NCBI RefSeq assembly: GCF_039908645.1
Contig: NZ_CP150917.1
Location: 6,211,001 to 6,275,000 of the forward strand
Direction of reading: 5' to 3'
DNA length: 64,000 nucleotides
Origin: Pseudomonas helvetica
GTDB taxonomy: Bacteria; Pseudomonadota; Gammaproteobacteria; Pseudomonadales; Pseudomonadaceae
Both the position numbers and the translations under genes were made by a program. The stretch's first letter is position 1; every line of letters begins with the position of its first letter. Positions 25,949 to 35,888 of this stretch are shown one piece after another. Under the pieces are notes generated by a model that ran no database searches, was not told the origin of the DNA, and was given only the letters and a program-made list of their open reading frames with translations.

Positions 25949-26664
25949 CAGCTGGCCTCCCCGAGGGTGGCGGTGACACCGCCATCGACGTCGCGACGAC
26001 AACTGATGCGCCGCACCTGCAAGCCGCTGGCGCGTGCCAGCGACTCGTCGTGGGTGGCGACAACGCAGCACACGCCGTGTTCGCGGGCCTGGGTCACCAG
26101 CAATTGCATCACTCGCGCAGCATTCAGCGGATCAAGGGCGGCGGTCGGTTCATCGGCCAGCAGCAGACGCGGCCCATGGGCCAGGGCGCGGGCGCAACTC
26201 ACCCGTTGCCGTTGGCCGACGGACAAATCACCCGGCTTTTTGCCCAGTTGATCGGCGATATCCAGCGCCCCGGCCAGACGATCCACGCTGCCGTCGTCTT
26301 TCAAGCCGAGCAGTTTGCGCGACAGGTCGATGTTGCCGCGCACGTCCAGAAAATCCAGCAGGCCACCGGTTTGCAGCACGTAGCCCAAGTGCCGGCTACG
26401 CAGGTCCGCCAAGGCGCTTTGCGCATCTGCGCGCCACAGCCCGCTAATGTCTGTCTTGGTGTGGCCGGGCGCAAAATCAAACTGCCCGGCCTGATCCGGA
26501 GCCAGCACCAGCGCCAGCAAATCCAGCAATGTGCTTTTGCCGCAACCGCTGGGACCAACCACCGCCAGTTGTTCACCGGCACGCAGTTGCAGCCGTGGAA
26601 TTACCAGGCTGTAGCGCTGGCTGCCGGCGCCCCGGCTCTTGTGCACCGCGCTCATGTTCAGCAT
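25948..26664 (-). CDS. tagT: T6SS-associated ABC transporter ATP-binding protein TagT
   Basis: 238 residues: Walker A GPSGCGKST (about 37-45), the Q-loop region YVLQTGGLLDFL, signature LSVGQRQR, Walker B LLLADEPTAALDP and a switch His in VATHDE. LolD/MacB-like subfamily. Partner of TagS. The ATG at 26664 overlaps the ppkA stop as TGATG; a GTG directly upstream (26667) is a possible alternative. Confidence 0.9.
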   Translation of the reverse strand: MLNMSAVHKSRGAGSQRYSLVIPRLQLRAGEQLAVVGPSGCGKSTLLDLLALVLAPDQAGQFDFAPGHTKTDISGLWRADAQSALADLRSRHLGYVLQTGGLLDFLDVRGNIDLSRKLLGLKDDGSVDRLAGALDIADQLGKKPGDLSVGQRQRVSCARALAHGPRLLLADEPTAALDPLNAARVMQLLVTQAREHGVCCVVATHDESLARASGLQVRRISCRRDVDGGVTATLGEAS

Positions 26665-29600
26665 CACGGCAGCGTCGACAACGGAACGCGGTACAAGGCA
26701 TCACCCGGCTCGGCATCGCCGAAACGCACCCAGTTGGCCAAGTCGTTATGGAAGGTTTCATAGAGGCGGATTTTCGAATCCAGCTCGTCGATAAAGTCTT
26801 CCTGCTCGGCCACGCTCAGGGAAAGCCACAAGTCCTGGGTCATGCTCAACGACTTGCTGCGGTAGGGCAGCCCTTCCAGGTACTCACCCAGAACCCCGCC
26901 ATCGGCCAGGTTGCCGCCCTTGCGCAAGGCCGAAGGATCGCGGCTCATGTAGGCACTGGCACTGGCGATTTCCTGGAAGAAATTCTTCGGCGAGGTCTGG
27001 GTCTTGCGGGCGGCATCGACGATCAGTTTCAGCGATTGCTGCAAGTCGTTGAGCTGCAATTTGGTCAGCATCACGCACACCTGGAACGCCGGCAGTGCCG
27101 AGTTGGTCAGGTCGCGGTCGGCGGTCCAGGCGCTGACCAGTTGTGGCGCCTGACTGGCGGTTTTACGCCCCAGGAAGTCCATGTGCATCGCGTAGCCGAC
27201 GGCTGCCGATTTGTCGGTCAGGCTCGGCGCCGCGCTCAGCAACGGCACGGTTTGCGGCTTGTTGCTGCGCACCTGATGCACCAGGTCGGCAAACACCGAA
27301 CCGATCTCGTCCACCCGCTCACCCAACTTGCGCACATCGGCGCCCGGTACCGGAATGTACAGGTCGCCGATCTGCGGGTTGGCGTCGGCGGTCAGGGTGC
27401 GATATTGGCTTTGCGCACCGGCGTGGGTTTTCTTGCCAGCGTCGCTGAGCAAGTGCAAGGCGTAGATTTTGATTTGCTTGCCTAGCGCAGCCTGACGCAC
27501 TTCGGCCTCGTTCATTTGTGTGGAGGCATACGGGTCGTTCTTGCGCAGGGCACCTGCATCGGTGACCAACAGAATCAAGCGCCCACCATAACCGGACCAA
27601 TCCATGCCCTCGACCGCTTCCATCACACCGGCAAACGCATCTTCGTTGAACGAATGGCTCGAGACCGTAGTCGCCTTGACCTGCCGCGCCAAGTCCATGA
27701 AGCGCTGTGGGTCGCGCCCCTGTTCCAGGGTGATCAAGGTTTTAGCGACGTATTCCAGACCCGGTGTTTTCTTGATGCTGTTGCGAAACCCCACCAGGCC
27801 GAAGCTGACGCTGTCCTGCTCGCCGCGCTCGGCGATGCGGGTTTGCAGCTGGTGCACGACCTCGCGCACCTGATCGATGTAGGGCTGCATGGACACGGTG
27901 GTATCGACCACCAATACCACGGCGGTGCGGAATGCATCGGCGTTGGCGGTAGTGATTGGCGTGTTGCTGGCGGCGGCCTTCGGAGCGCTACCGGGGTCGA
28001 TGGACGCCACATTCAGCAACTGCACCGGCTGGCCGTTCTCATCGAAGCTCTCGCGCGAATCGAAGATCGGCAACAGGTAAAACTGGTTCTGCGGCACCGC
28101 GCTCGCGGCCGGTTCCAGGGCCAACACCTGTTGATTGTCTTCGTGGTTCTGCTGGGTCTTGAGCAGCAGGTTTTTTGCCGCTGACGGGTCGGCCAGCAGC
28201 TTCTCCACGTCGCCGGCCTGACGTAGAAACATCACTGGCGCACGGCCGGAGCGTTCGGTGAACTTGAGCACCAGGCTTTGCTTCCAGTCGCTGACCTGCG
28301 CGGCCGGTAACCAGCCGTCACTGCGCCCGTCAGTCGCCGTGCCGACACGCAGCCAAGGGCTGCCATCAACCTCTTTGCGCTGATAGACGTAAAGCACGGA
28401 AAACGCCGGCAAGGCCTTGCCAGGCGCGCCCCCCGCTTCGCTGGCGAGCGTCGCACCCGGCTTGCTGAGCACCCGCTGGAACAAGGTTTTTTTGCCGGCC
28501 ATCAGCAGCGGACGCTGACCGCCATCAACCTCCATCGTCGCCACGGCGGGCGGCGTATTGACCTGGGGTGTAGAGGTCGGCGGCGCGGAAACCAGCGGCG
28601 GCTTCACGTCGGCATCGACTTTAGCGTCACGGCCCAGCCACCAATAACCCACGCCGCCCAAGGCCAGCGCCACGGCCACCGCGACGGCAGCGAGTGCGAA
28701 CATCGAGCCCTTTCGCGGCTCCGAGATCGAGGACTGCGGCGTCGGCTTCACGGTTGGCGGAGTTGGCGTGGGTCGGGGTTGCGGCTGCACAGGGCCGCTG
28801 GGTATGTCGATAGACACCGGCGTCAATCCCGCCAGGTCATCGCCGGTCGACTTCAGCGACGCCGGAATCGGCAACGGCCGGATCGTGGTTGCTTCAACCG
28901 ATTCCCCGGGCAGATTATCCAGCGCCCGCAATAGCGCCGCCGCATCCGGGAAACGGTCGGCCGGGTCCTTGGCCAACAGCTGGCGCAGCACCTCTTGATA
29001 ACGACCGTGGTGCACCGGCAGCTCCGGCAAGGGTTCGGTCAAATGTGCCAAGGCCGTGGAGAGCGCATCGTTGCCGGTGTAAGGCAGTTTGCCGACGAGG
29101 ATTTCGTAGAGCACCACGCCCAGGGCATAAAGGTCGGCCCGGCCGTCAATGTCCTGGCCGCGCGCCTGTTCCGGGCTCATGTAGCTGGGCGTGCCGACGG
29201 CGAAACCGGCCTGGGTGAACTGAGTGCGGTCATCCAGGGACTTGGCGATGCCGAAGTCCGAGAGCACCGCCGTGCCATCGGCACGGAACAGAATGTTCGC
29301 CGGTTTGACGTCACGATGAACCAGCCCCAGCCCATGGGCATAGCCCAGGGCCGAGGCGATCTGGCGGATGTAGATCAGGCCCTGCTCCGGCGTCAGGCCG
29401 GCGGCGATACGCTCCTTGAGCGTGCCGTTGGGCAGGTATTCCATGGCCATGTAATACAGCTCACCGACATTGCCGATGTCATGGATGGTGACCGTATGCG
29501 GGTGAGACAGGCGCGCCAGGGTTTTGCCTTCTCGCAGGAAGCGCTCGCAGAAGCTCGGGTCGGCCGCCAGCGCGGCGGCCATGATTTTCAATGCCACCTT

Positions 29601-29708
29601 GCGCTCCAGCGAGCGCTGGGTCGCCAGGTAAACGCTGGCCATGGCGCCTTCGCCGATCTCACCGTCGATGTCGTAGCCCGGGATCAGAATGTTCACCGTG
29701 GGGTTCAT
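26664..29708 (-). CDS. ppkA: T6SS serine/threonine protein kinase PpkA
   Basis: 1014 residues. Cytoplasmic kinase domain (about 12-265): glycine loop GEGAMASVY, Lys41, HRDVKPANIL at 131-140, DFG at 151-153. A Pro-rich linker leads to one membrane helix (336-358), then a periplasmic part with a von Willebrand A-like domain (VVLVVDTTVSMQPY, about 590-800). PpkA phosphorylates Fha to start T6SS assembly and in P. aeruginosa responds to TagQRST. The ATG overlaps the pppA stop (ATGA). Confidence 0.95.
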   Translation of the reverse strand: MNPTVNILIPGYDIDGEIGEGAMASVYLATQRSLERKVALKIMAAALAADPSFCERFLREGKTLARLSHPHTVTIHDIGNVGELYYMAMEYLPNGTLKERIAAGLTPEQGLIYIRQIASALGYAHGLGLVHRDVKPANILFRADGTAVLSDFGIAKSLDDRTQFTQAGFAVGTPSYMSPEQARGQDIDGRADLYALGVVLYEILVGKLPYTGNDALSTALAHLTEPLPELPVHHGRYQEVLRQLLAKDPADRFPDAAALLRALDNLPGESVEATTIRPLPIPASLKSTGDDLAGLTPVSIDIPSGPVQPQPRPTPTPPTVKPTPQSSISEPRKGSMFALAAVAVAVALALGGVGYWWLGRDAKVDADVKPPLVSAPPTSTPQVNTPPAVATMEVDGGQRPLLMAGKKTLFQRVLSKPGATLASEAGGAPGKALPAFSVLYVYQRKEVDGSPWLRVGTATDGRSDGWLPAAQVSDWKQSLVLKFTERSGRAPVMFLRQAGDVEKLLADPSAAKNLLLKTQQNHEDNQQVLALEPAASAVPQNQFYLLPIFDSRESFDENGQPVQLLNVASIDPGSAPKAAASNTPITTANADAFRTAVVLVVDTTVSMQPYIDQVREVVHQLQTRIAERGEQDSVSFGLVGFRNSIKKTPGLEYVAKTLITLEQGRDPQRFMDLARQVKATTVSSHSFNEDAFAGVMEAVEGMDWSGYGGRLILLVTDAGALRKNDPYASTQMNEAEVRQAALGKQIKIYALHLLSDAGKKTHAGAQSQYRTLTADANPQIGDLYIPVPGADVRKLGERVDEIGSVFADLVHQVRSNKPQTVPLLSAAPSLTDKSAAVGYAMHMDFLGRKTASQAPQLVSAWTADRDLTNSALPAFQVCVMLTKLQLNDLQQSLKLIVDAARKTQTSPKNFFQEIASASAYMSRDPSALRKGGNLADGGVLGEYLEGLPYRSKSLSMTQDLWLSLSVAEQEDFIDELDSKIRLYETFHNDLANWVRFGDAEPGDALYRVPLSTLP

Positions 29709-30436
29709 GAAGGCACCTTCACGACGATGACGGTGATGTTGTCCGGAGCGCCGCGCATCAGGCCCAGGGACACCAGGCTGCTGGCGATTTCCCCGGGCTC
29801 GTCGTGGTTCAGTACCTCGGCGATCTCATGGTCCTCGACGGTCTTGTTCAGCCCGTCGCTGCACAACAGGTAACTGTCGCCGGGCATCAACAGCAGCTCA
29901 ACCATCGCCAAGTCCAGTTGCGCATCGACCCCGATGGCGCGGGTGACGATATTGGCCCGTGGATGCACGCGGGCCTCGGCTTCGCTGAGCAAGCCGCTGT
30001 CCTGCAAATCCTGAACGTAACTGTGGTCCCGCGAGATGCCTTCGAGCAGGCCGTCACGCAGGCGATACAAGCGGCTATCGCCCGCCCACAGACACACCCC
30101 GCGCAAGTCACGCGTCGCCAGCAACACCACAGTGCTGCCCATCATGGTCACGCCACGGTTGGCGGTTTCTTCGCGCACAGCAGCGTTGACCCGCAGCAGG
30201 TCGTTTTTCAGCGCTGCGGAGTATTCGTCCAGCGATCGGCCCACGGCAATGCTGCGCACGCTGTCGACGATCAGACTGCTGACGTAGTCGCCCGCCGCGT
30301 GCCCGCCCATGCCATCGGCGACCACCCACAGGCCGTTTTCCGGCAGGTCCAGGCAAGCGTCTTCATTCACCTGGCGGACCATACCGACATGGCTCTTGCT
30401 TGCAGACTTGAACGTCTTTCCAGCGCTTGGACGCAT
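29705..30436 (-). CDS. pppA: T6SS PP2C-type protein phosphatase PppA
   Basis: 243-residue PPM/PP2C phosphatase with the metal-binding motifs VRQVNEDAC, VVADGMGGHAAG (about 38-49), WAGDSRLYR, LLCSDGLNK and APDNITVIVV. It dephosphorylates Fha and so opposes PpkA. The tagF stop codon directly abuts its ATG, and its end overlaps ppkA by four bases. Confidence 0.95.
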   Translation of the reverse strand: MRPSAGKTFKSASKSHVGMVRQVNEDACLDLPENGLWVVADGMGGHAAGDYVSSLIVDSVRSIAVGRSLDEYSAALKNDLLRVNAAVREETANRGVTMMGSTVVLLATRDLRGVCLWAGDSRLYRLRDGLLEGISRDHSYVQDLQDSGLLSEAEARVHPRANIVTRAIGVDAQLDLAMVELLLMPGDSYLLCSDGLNKTVEDHEIAEVLNHDEPGEIASSLVSLGLMRGAPDNITVIVVKVPS

Positions 30437-31090
30437 CTACACAACACCTTCTTGGCCGAGCAAAAATTGCGCAAAATCGGCGGCGACAGGCAGTCCCTGA
30501 CACCGCAATAAAGCGGGGGCGATACGCTCCGAACCCTGGCCCCACCACAGACTGGCGCCTTCGCAGGCTTGTTCGGCAAGCGCAGTCATTCGCGCCTTTG
30601 GGTCGGTGGCATCAAAGCGATGCAGGCCGGCAAAACGACTGCTTGGCGTGCGTGGCAGGCACGCCGGACTGCCCAGCGTCGTAAGGCCTGCACCGAAGGC
30701 TTCGAAGCTTGCCTCCACGCTCAACGTGCTCAACAGCAATTGCTCAACCTGTTCAAACCAGACATCCGAACTGCCCACCACCGACGCTGGGTCAGCGTCG
30801 TGATCCAGCAGCACCGCGACGGTCAGCGGAAAATACCGGCCCACTCGATCGATGCTCGGCATCACCACGCCAACGGCGGCCTGCGGCCCACAGACACCGG
30901 CCCCGACCATAAAGCGCCACAGCGGACTGACCAGATAGGCGTCCAGCCAACGGTCCCCGAGGCTGGTCTGGCTGGCGAGCAGACCCGCCGCCAGCCACGA
31001 ATCCCAGGGGCCGATAAAACTCTGCGGCAAGCCACGGCTGACAAAGTCCCCGCGACTGGCCAACTTTCCATAGAAACCCGGAGTGCTCAT
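30437..31090 (-). CDS. tagF: T6SS-associated protein TagF
   Basis: 217 residues with the TagF N-terminus STPGFYGKLASRGDFVSRGL and the conserved PSIDRVGRYFPLTV. In P. aeruginosa TagF represses T6SS assembly post-translationally, independently of the phosphorylation cascade. It overlaps tssM by four bases (ATGA). Confidence 0.93.
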   Translation of the reverse strand: MSTPGFYGKLASRGDFVSRGLPQSFIGPWDSWLAAGLLASQTSLGDRWLDAYLVSPLWRFMVGAGVCGPQAAVGVVMPSIDRVGRYFPLTVAVLLDHDADPASVVGSSDVWFEQVEQLLLSTLSVEASFEAFGAGLTTLGSPACLPRTPSSRFAGLHRFDATDPKARMTALAEQACEGASLWWGQGSERIAPALLRCQGLPVAADFAQFLLGQEGVV

Positions 31091-34000
31091 AACCGCTCCG
31101 GCAGGCTGAAACCACTAAGCACACGGCTCTTGAACGGGTTGAAGGCGCTGTTGGCCCGCAGCTCGTAAGAGGCGCTGGCGCCGTCGACCCGCAGCCGCAG
31201 GTTGAAGCGATCCGGCGAGTTGCCGGCGGTCAAGTCTGATTGCTCCAACAGACGGAACCAGGCCCAGGGGCCATCCAGGGTGATGCCGGACCGACCACTG
31301 GCCGAGGGCGGCATGATCGAGATCCGCACCACGCCGATGCTGCCGGCGTTGGGCCATTGCATGGCGGTCGGACGGCTCGGGCCGTGGTCGTAGCTCAATT
31401 GCTGGCCATCGAGGTCAAGTAAAAACTGGGTGATGCTGGCGTCCATCGCCACGGGTTTGAGTTCGAAGCGCACCATCGGCTGGGTGCCGCCGGAACGGAA
31501 AAATGCATCCCGGATGGTCGCTGCCCGCTGGAAGGTTTGCAGCACGCCCGGGGCGATGCCGAGCTTCTGCGCGGCGCCCGGTTGCCAGCGCCAGGCCTGG
31601 GTCGAGGTATCCACATACGGCTGCAGGTACTTGCGGAAGTAGTTGTCCATCACCCCGCCCACGCCGAAGAACTGGCCGAAGTCGTCGAGAGTCGCGTCTC
31701 GCGCACTGCCTGGCGACATCGGATAACGCCCGGCCAGGGATTGGCGATAGACGTTCAGCACTTCGCTGGTCCAGGCCGCGTTCAGTTGATTGCGTACCCC
31801 GCCCATCATGGTGTTGGTGGTGGAGTTGACCACCGACTTGACCAGCCCTTGCACCAACGCCGGTTGACGCTCGGCGTTGAGGCTGACCCGTGTCGCGGCC
31901 GCTGCGGCCTGGTTCTTGGCTTCGCCAAGCAAGGCGTCGCCGCTGGCGCCGACCATGGCGCTGACCTGCACATACAACGCATTCATGTCGGCCAGCAGGC
32001 CGTCGATGACCGCCGGCTCGCCTTCGTTTTTGCTGACGATGCTGTTGAGTTCAGCAAAATGTGCGGTGATGGGATCTTCGCTGGACACCGGTGCGTTTTG
32101 CGTCGCCTGCTCATGGCCGAGCAAGGTGCCCAGGCGCTCCTTGAGCTTGTCGACCCCGCCGTCCACCGGCGCACCCTTGGCGGCCAGCAGGCGTTCTTCC
32201 TGTTGCAGGTCGGTTTCCTTCGCCACCGCCACCAGCAGTTTTTTCAACGGCGAGGTCGGGCCGGAAATCACCCTCAGCACATCGGCGGCCTGGGCTACGC
32301 TGGTGATCGGCACGAAGTCGATATCAGCCAGCAAGGCGTCCCATTGGCGCTGGTAATCCTGGAAATACAGGCGACGCACGTCGGCGGCCAGGCTGGCGAC
32401 GTTCTGCTGTTCTGCCTGGTCGCGACCGAGCACCCACTGCTCCTCAGCCAGGGTGCCGGTCTGGTTCAGGCTGGTGAGCAAAAACCCTTGGCGATAACCC
32501 TTGGCGGTGAAGAAGCCGCTCAAGGGTTCGCCCAACGGCTTGCCGCTCTTGCGGCTGAACACCAGCGCCGCATCGCGCCCGGCCGCTTCGCTGATACGAA
32601 AGTCCGGGATGCCGTCCGGCAGTTTCTGCCGCTTGACCCGGTCGTAGACACGCTGGGCCACCGGCAGTTGTTGCAGTTGCCGACGCAGGTCGTCGATCAG
32701 GCGCGGGTCCAGACGTGCAGTGGGCGGATGGCGCTCGAACAGGGCCTGCAAGTGCTCCGCCAGGGCCATACGCTGCTCGGACGGCAAGTCGCGCGGCAGA
32801 TTGCGGTCCCAGTCCAGGGCGATCCACGCTTTGATGAAGTCGGCATCGTAATGCTCGCTGTCGGCGAGCATCAGGTAGGCCTTCAAACCTTCATAAAGGA
32901 AGTCCGAATTGCCGCCGCCATGCAGTTGCTCTTCGATGCGCGTGAGCAAGCGTGGCGCAAAGACCGCGATCAACAGCTTGCGATAGACGCTGCCGGACTC
33001 GGCTTCAAGCATGTCGCCCTGATACAGGCCCAGGCCTTCGGCCCAGCTCGGTGCGTCGCCGGCCAGGTGCTTCACCGCGTTGAGCAACGGCAATACGGCG
33101 AGCACGTCCCGCTGGGCCGGGCTGAGGTTTTGCACGGTCTGGCCCAGGGGCACGACTTTCTGATCGACTTGCGCGATATACGCCTGGTTGGCGCGGTAGC
33201 TGACCACCCACAAGGTCCCGACCACCAGCACCAGGGCCACCGTCGAGGCCAGCACACCCCGAGTGATCCACTTGCGCCGACGTTCGACTTTCGGGTTCAC
33301 CCCCACCAGCCCACGCTCGGCAAAAGCCACAGCGCTGAAGAGTTTTTCGATGAAGTAACTGCGCCCGGTGCCGTTCTGGCGCGCCAGATGTTGGCGGTCC
33401 AGGTTCATGCTCTGGGCCATGGAGCCGATCAGCCGGTCAATCGGGCTGCCTTCCTGGGTACCGCTGGTGAAATACACCCCGCGCAACAGCACCCGCTCTT
33501 CAAAGGCGTTGGGTTTGAATACGCCCTCAAGGAAGCTTTGCAGGCAATCCTTCAACGCGCCGAACTGTTGCGCGAAGCCGTAGATCAACTCGCGCCGCGC
33601 CGGGTCGCGTTCCTGTTGCAAACGCTCCACCAAACGATCGTTGAGGCGCTGTTCCAGGCCGGCGAATTCGCTTTGCAGATGGGCCAGCGGGCTGTCATTG
33701 CTTTTACCGTCATCCAGGGCAAAGGTCATGCCCCAGACCTGGGTCCGCTCTTCCTTGCTCAGGGTATCGAAATACTCCATGAACCCCGGCACCAGATCGA
33801 GTTTGGTCAGCATCAGGTAGATCGGAAAACGCACGCCCAGTTGGGTGTACAACTCCTGGATACGCAGGCGGATCGCGGCGGCATGAGCGGCGCGCTCGGC
33901 GTCGCTGCCCAGCAGCAGATCGGAAAGGCTGATGGCGATAAACGCGCCGTCGATCGGACGACGGGCCCGCTGCTTTTTCAACAGGCCGAGAAAGCCCAGC

Positions 34001-34587
34001 CACGCAGCTTTATCCACCGTCGCATCACTGTCCTGGGTGGTATAGCGCCCGGCGGTGTCGAGCAGTACGGCCTGATCGGTAAACCACCAATCGCAATTGC
34101 GCGTGCCACCGACGCCGCGTACCGCCCCGGCGCCCAACTGCGCCGCCAACGGGAAATGCAGTCCGGAATTGACCAGCGCAGTGGTCTTGCCCGAACCCGG
34201 CGGGCCGATGATCACGTACCAAGGGAGTTCGTAGAGATTGCGACGCTCATCACCGCCCAGCTTGGCTTTCTTCAACAGCGTCAAGGCTTCGTCCATGCGC
34301 TGACGCAGGGTTTCGAGCTCTTGCGCCGTGGCGACGCTGGTCGGGTCGGGTGGGGTTTGCGCCGCCAGGCTGCGCATGACTTCGGCGGCCTGACGGCGGG
34401 CCTGAATGATGCGAAACACCCGGTAGGCGATCCACACCGAGAACACCAGAATGATCAGCGCCCAGCGCCGGCCTTCGGGCACCAGGAATTCGAGCAGCGG
34501 CCCGATAAACCAGATGATCAGGCTCAGGGCTATCAGCCCCAGCAACGGAATGACCCAGCGGACGATAAAACTCAAAAACGCCTTCAC
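31087..34587 (-). CDS. tssM: T6SS membrane-complex protein TssM (IcmF)
   Basis: 1166 residues, the expected length. Two N-terminal membrane helices (about 9-31 and 43-60), a cytoplasmic domain with Walker A GPPGSGKT (128-135), a third helix (about 430-452), then a large periplasmic part that binds TssJ. The complete Walker A indicates a member of the nucleotide-binding subset. GTG start overlapping the tssL stop (GTGA). Confidence 0.95.
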   Translation of the reverse strand: MKAFLSFIVRWVIPLLGLIALSLIIWFIGPLLEFLVPEGRRWALIILVFSVWIAYRVFRIIQARRQAAEVMRSLAAQTPPDPTSVATAQELETLRQRMDEALTLLKKAKLGGDERRNLYELPWYVIIGPPGSGKTTALVNSGLHFPLAAQLGAGAVRGVGGTRNCDWWFTDQAVLLDTAGRYTTQDSDATVDKAAWLGFLGLLKKQRARRPIDGAFIAISLSDLLLGSDAERAAHAAAIRLRIQELYTQLGVRFPIYLMLTKLDLVPGFMEYFDTLSKEERTQVWGMTFALDDGKSNDSPLAHLQSEFAGLEQRLNDRLVERLQQERDPARRELIYGFAQQFGALKDCLQSFLEGVFKPNAFEERVLLRGVYFTSGTQEGSPIDRLIGSMAQSMNLDRQHLARQNGTGRSYFIEKLFSAVAFAERGLVGVNPKVERRRKWITRGVLASTVALVLVVGTLWVVSYRANQAYIAQVDQKVVPLGQTVQNLSPAQRDVLAVLPLLNAVKHLAGDAPSWAEGLGLYQGDMLEAESGSVYRKLLIAVFAPRLLTRIEEQLHGGGNSDFLYEGLKAYLMLADSEHYDADFIKAWIALDWDRNLPRDLPSEQRMALAEHLQALFERHPPTARLDPRLIDDLRRQLQQLPVAQRVYDRVKRQKLPDGIPDFRISEAAGRDAALVFSRKSGKPLGEPLSGFFTAKGYRQGFLLTSLNQTGTLAEEQWVLGRDQAEQQNVASLAADVRRLYFQDYQRQWDALLADIDFVPITSVAQAADVLRVISGPTSPLKKLLVAVAKETDLQQEERLLAAKGAPVDGGVDKLKERLGTLLGHEQATQNAPVSSEDPITAHFAELNSIVSKNEGEPAVIDGLLADMNALYVQVSAMVGASGDALLGEAKNQAAAAATRVSLNAERQPALVQGLVKSVVNSTTNTMMGGVRNQLNAAWTSEVLNVYRQSLAGRYPMSPGSARDATLDDFGQFFGVGGVMDNYFRKYLQPYVDTSTQAWRWQPGAAQKLGIAPGVLQTFQRAATIRDAFFRSGGTQPMVRFELKPVAMDASITQFLLDLDGQQLSYDHGPSRPTAMQWPNAGSIGVVRISIMPPSASGRSGITLDGPWAWFRLLEQSDLTAGNSPDRFNLRLRVDGASASYELRANSAFNPFKSRVLSGFSLPERL

Positions 34588-35882
34588 TCGACCCCCTCCG
34601 CCAATACTGTGATTTCGACCCGACGATTGCGTGCGCGGCCCTCTGTCGTAGCGTTCGAGGCCAACGGTTCGGTGTCGCTGCGGCCTTCGGCGCTGAAGCG
34701 CTCGGGCTGGCCGGTCTTGGCCGAAAGGATTTGCAGCACCGAAGTCGCCCGTGCCTCGGACAAGGCCCAGTTCGATGGAAACCGCAGGGTGGCAATCGGG
34801 CGATTGTCACTGTGCCCGGTCACCCGGACCTGGCCCTTGACCATGCGAATGGCCTCGGCGATGCGCAGCATCAGCGGCTGGAAATTGTCGACGATGCTGG
34901 CGCTGCCCGAAGCGAACAGCTCATCGCCACGGATGGTCACCACGGAACGATCAACGGCATCTTCCACAGCCACCCGACCGGCCTTGATTTCATCGGCAAG
35001 GAAGCCCGCCAGACGGGGGCGCTCGATCAGTTTCGGTTGCACCACCGGGCGGTCGATCGCCTGCACCGGGATCTCGCCCAGGGCATGGATATTTTTAAAC
35101 ACCGGCTCGGCATCGGCGGCCAGTTTCAAGCGCAGGCCGAACAGCAGTGCCAGCAGCAATGCCACGCCGATGGCCACGGCGATCCATGGCGGCATGAATT
35201 GCGTCAGCCGGTCGCGGGCTACGGCGACGCCGCGCCAATGGGGCGACAGTTCACGCTCATAGTCGCCACGGGCGCTGCGGATGACCGCACTGGTGCGTTC
35301 ACGCAAGGCCTCCAGTTGGCTGCGACCGTCGTTGATGACCCGATAACGCCCTTCGAAACCCAGACACATGCACAGGTACAACAGCTCCAGCAGATACAAC
35401 CGTTCGCGGGGGCTTTGCAGGCAATGCTCCAAGAGCTGGAACACCTTCTCGCCACCCTTGGCTTCGTTGTGCACGGTGATCAGCAAACTTTGCTTGCCCC
35501 AGTCGCTGCTGCCGCCCCACGGCGTACTCAACACCGCTTCATCCAGCGCAGTGCACAGGGCGTAACGGGCCAGCAACACATCGTTGCGCACCACACCGGC
35601 GGCCTCGGCGCGTTCCTCGAACTGGCGCAGGTAGGCCAGTAATTGCGCCCGCAGGCTCGCCGGCGCCGGGTGGGCAATGGTGTTGCGCAAGCGGCTCATC
35701 AAAGCCAGCAGCGGGCCCGCGGCGCTCTCCAGAGGGTTGAGACCTTCAGCTTTACCGGTCAACACCGGCGCGGCCGGCATCGAAAGCGGCGTGGACTGGG
35801 CGCGACCAGTATCCGGGCGGCCCGGGTCGGCGCCACGGCCACCGGGTGTCGGCATGAACTGGGTACGATCGTCGTTGTTCAT
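34584..35882 (-). CDS. tssL: T6SS membrane-complex protein TssL with OmpA-like domain
   Basis: 432 residues: DotU-like cytoplasmic domain (about 50-220; LLARYALCTALDEAVLSTPW and ELLYLCMCLGFEGRY), one membrane helix (about 235-255) and a C-terminal OmpA-type peptidoglycan-binding domain (about 305-430; VTGHSDNRPIATLRFPSNW, RNRRVEITV). This is the extended TssL form that can anchor itself to the cell wall. It lies six bases after tssK. Confidence 0.95.
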   Translation of the reverse strand: MNNDDRTQFMPTPGGRGADPGRPDTGRAQSTPLSMPAAPVLTGKAEGLNPLESAAGPLLALMSRLRNTIAHPAPASLRAQLLAYLRQFEERAEAAGVVRNDVLLARYALCTALDEAVLSTPWGGSSDWGKQSLLITVHNEAKGGEKVFQLLEHCLQSPRERLYLLELLYLCMCLGFEGRYRVINDGRSQLEALRERTSAVIRSARGDYERELSPHWRGVAVARDRLTQFMPPWIAVAIGVALLLALLFGLRLKLAADAEPVFKNIHALGEIPVQAIDRPVVQPKLIERPRLAGFLADEIKAGRVAVEDAVDRSVVTIRGDELFASGSASIVDNFQPLMLRIAEAIRMVKGQVRVTGHSDNRPIATLRFPSNWALSEARATSVLQILSAKTGQPERFSAEGRSDTEPLASNATTEGRARNRRVEITVLAEGVE

Positions 35883-35888
35883 TGCGGT

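Noticed and set aside
31537..35262. A 1241-codon plus-strand open frame
   Set aside because: It lies antisense to tssM and tssL, whose proteins are clear. Long antisense frames are common in this GC-rich codon usage and its protein has no domain.
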